The position numbers were made by a program, and so were the translations under genes. DNA of 64,000 nt from Frateuria_A sp051900535 (GTDB lineage Bacteria > Pseudomonadota > Gammaproteobacteria > Xanthomonadales > Rhodanobacteraceae): positions 171,344 to 235,343 of the forward strand of contig NZ_JBHZGI010000006.1 in NCBI RefSeq assembly GCF_051900535.1, in the 5' to 3' direction. Position 1 is the first letter of the stretch; each line of letters starts with the position of its first letter. Of the stretch, positions 63,630 to 64,000 are shown piece after piece. The notes beneath the pieces were generated by a model. That model did no database searches and had not been told where the DNA came from. It was given only the letters and a program-made list of their open reading frames with translations.

Positions 63630-63782
63630 GTGAGCGTCCTGGCGTGGATTCGAGGGATCACCGGGTTGGACGCGAACTGCGTCCGATCCAGCGGAGGCGC
63701 GGGTCGGCATCGTCCCGATACCGTTTCGACTGGCGGCAATCGCCCGTCGGCCGCGGCTGGCGCGGCCAGCGGACGATGCTTC

Positions 63783-64000
63783 TCAGGCCGTGGCTGCCGG
63801 CCGGAGAATGGCCACCGAGGGCACCGGAACCGATGCGAGCGAACGCCCGCGCCCGATGCCGTAATAAGCCAGCCCCGCCTCCTCCACCTGCGCCGGGTCG
63901 TACAGGTTGCGTCCGTCGAAGATCGCCGGGTCCTTCAACGCGCCGCGGATGCGCGCGAAGTCCGGCGCGCGGAACGCCTTCCACTCGGTCACGATCGCCA
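63783..64000 (-). CDS. ugd: UDP-glucose 6-dehydrogenase, C-terminal fragment (start outside window)
   Basis: The last 72 or so residues run to a stop at 63783 and the gene continues past the right edge. TEWKAFRAPDFARIRGALKDPAIFDGRNLYDPAQVEEAGLAYYGIGRG is the diagnostic end of UDP-glucose/GDP-mannose dehydrogenases, including FDGRN and the Arg that contacts the neighbouring subunit. The enzyme makes UDP-glucuronate, so the polysaccharide probably has uronic acid. It lies on the same strand as the pyruvyltransferase operon. The catalytic Cys would lie outside the window. Confidence 0.9.
   Translation of the reverse strand, partial: AIVTEWKAFRAPDFARIRGALKDPAIFDGRNLYDPAQVEEAGLAYYGIGRGRSLASVPVPSVAILRPAATA

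Overview
The window is a GC-rich (roughly two-thirds G+C) gammaproteobacterial chromosome segment. Gene content and order fit the Rhodanobacteraceae/Xanthomonadales: an SAH riboswitch in front of ahcY, a short metF, a PEP carboxylase, a RimK/retropepsin-like protein pair, and many secreted or polysaccharide genes. The genus assignment is inference; there is no rRNA here.

Region 1 (1-33.8 kb) is mostly housekeeping. It holds the end of a PepSY membrane protein; a translationally coupled phospholipid cassette (CDP-alcohol phosphatidyltransferase, acyltransferase, cytidylyltransferase); dusB; metK; a PBP5-type carboxypeptidase; a large membrane Ser/Thr kinase; a glucan-debranching enzyme coupled to a glycosyltransferase; uup; and ppc. 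The activated-methyl cycle is prominent: metK, ahcY (behind a clear SAH riboswitch) and metF (behind a perfect 14-bp palindrome in its promoter). Next come a YCII-family protein, an HWE sensor kinase, ilvE, a PhoP/PhoQ-like two-component pair, rimK with its protease-like partner, tRNA-Gly(CCC), a FecR/DUF6600 secreted protein, trmB and an SLC13-type transporter.

Region 2 (33.8-64 kb) is a large exopolysaccharide locus. It begins with a WecA-type initiating phosphoglycosyltransferase and contains two TupA-like ATP-grasp proteins, cysD and cysNC (PAPS synthesis), five sulfotransferase-like proteins, a Wzx flippase, an EpsG/Wzy-like polymerase, three GT2 and one GT4 glycosyltransferases, a polysaccharide pyruvyltransferase and an asparagine-synthase-like protein without a glutaminase domain. 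It also holds four exported right-handed beta-helix proteins (lyase or epimerase fold), a Tat-exported tyrosinase and the C-terminus of UDP-glucose dehydrogenase. Read together, this predicts a sulfated, pyruvylated, uronic-acid-containing and perhaps amide-substituted exopolysaccharide, with a set of exported modifying or degrading enzymes.

Two shared regulatory elements mark this locus. A 36-bp element with fixed internal spacing occurs three times, each time upstream of a sulfotransferase gene and in the same orientation relative to it. A conserved leader precedes each of the three stand-alone beta-helix genes. Several families occur as paralogue pairs or sets, so the locus seems to have grown by duplication. 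No CRISPR array, prophage or insertion sequence was recognised.
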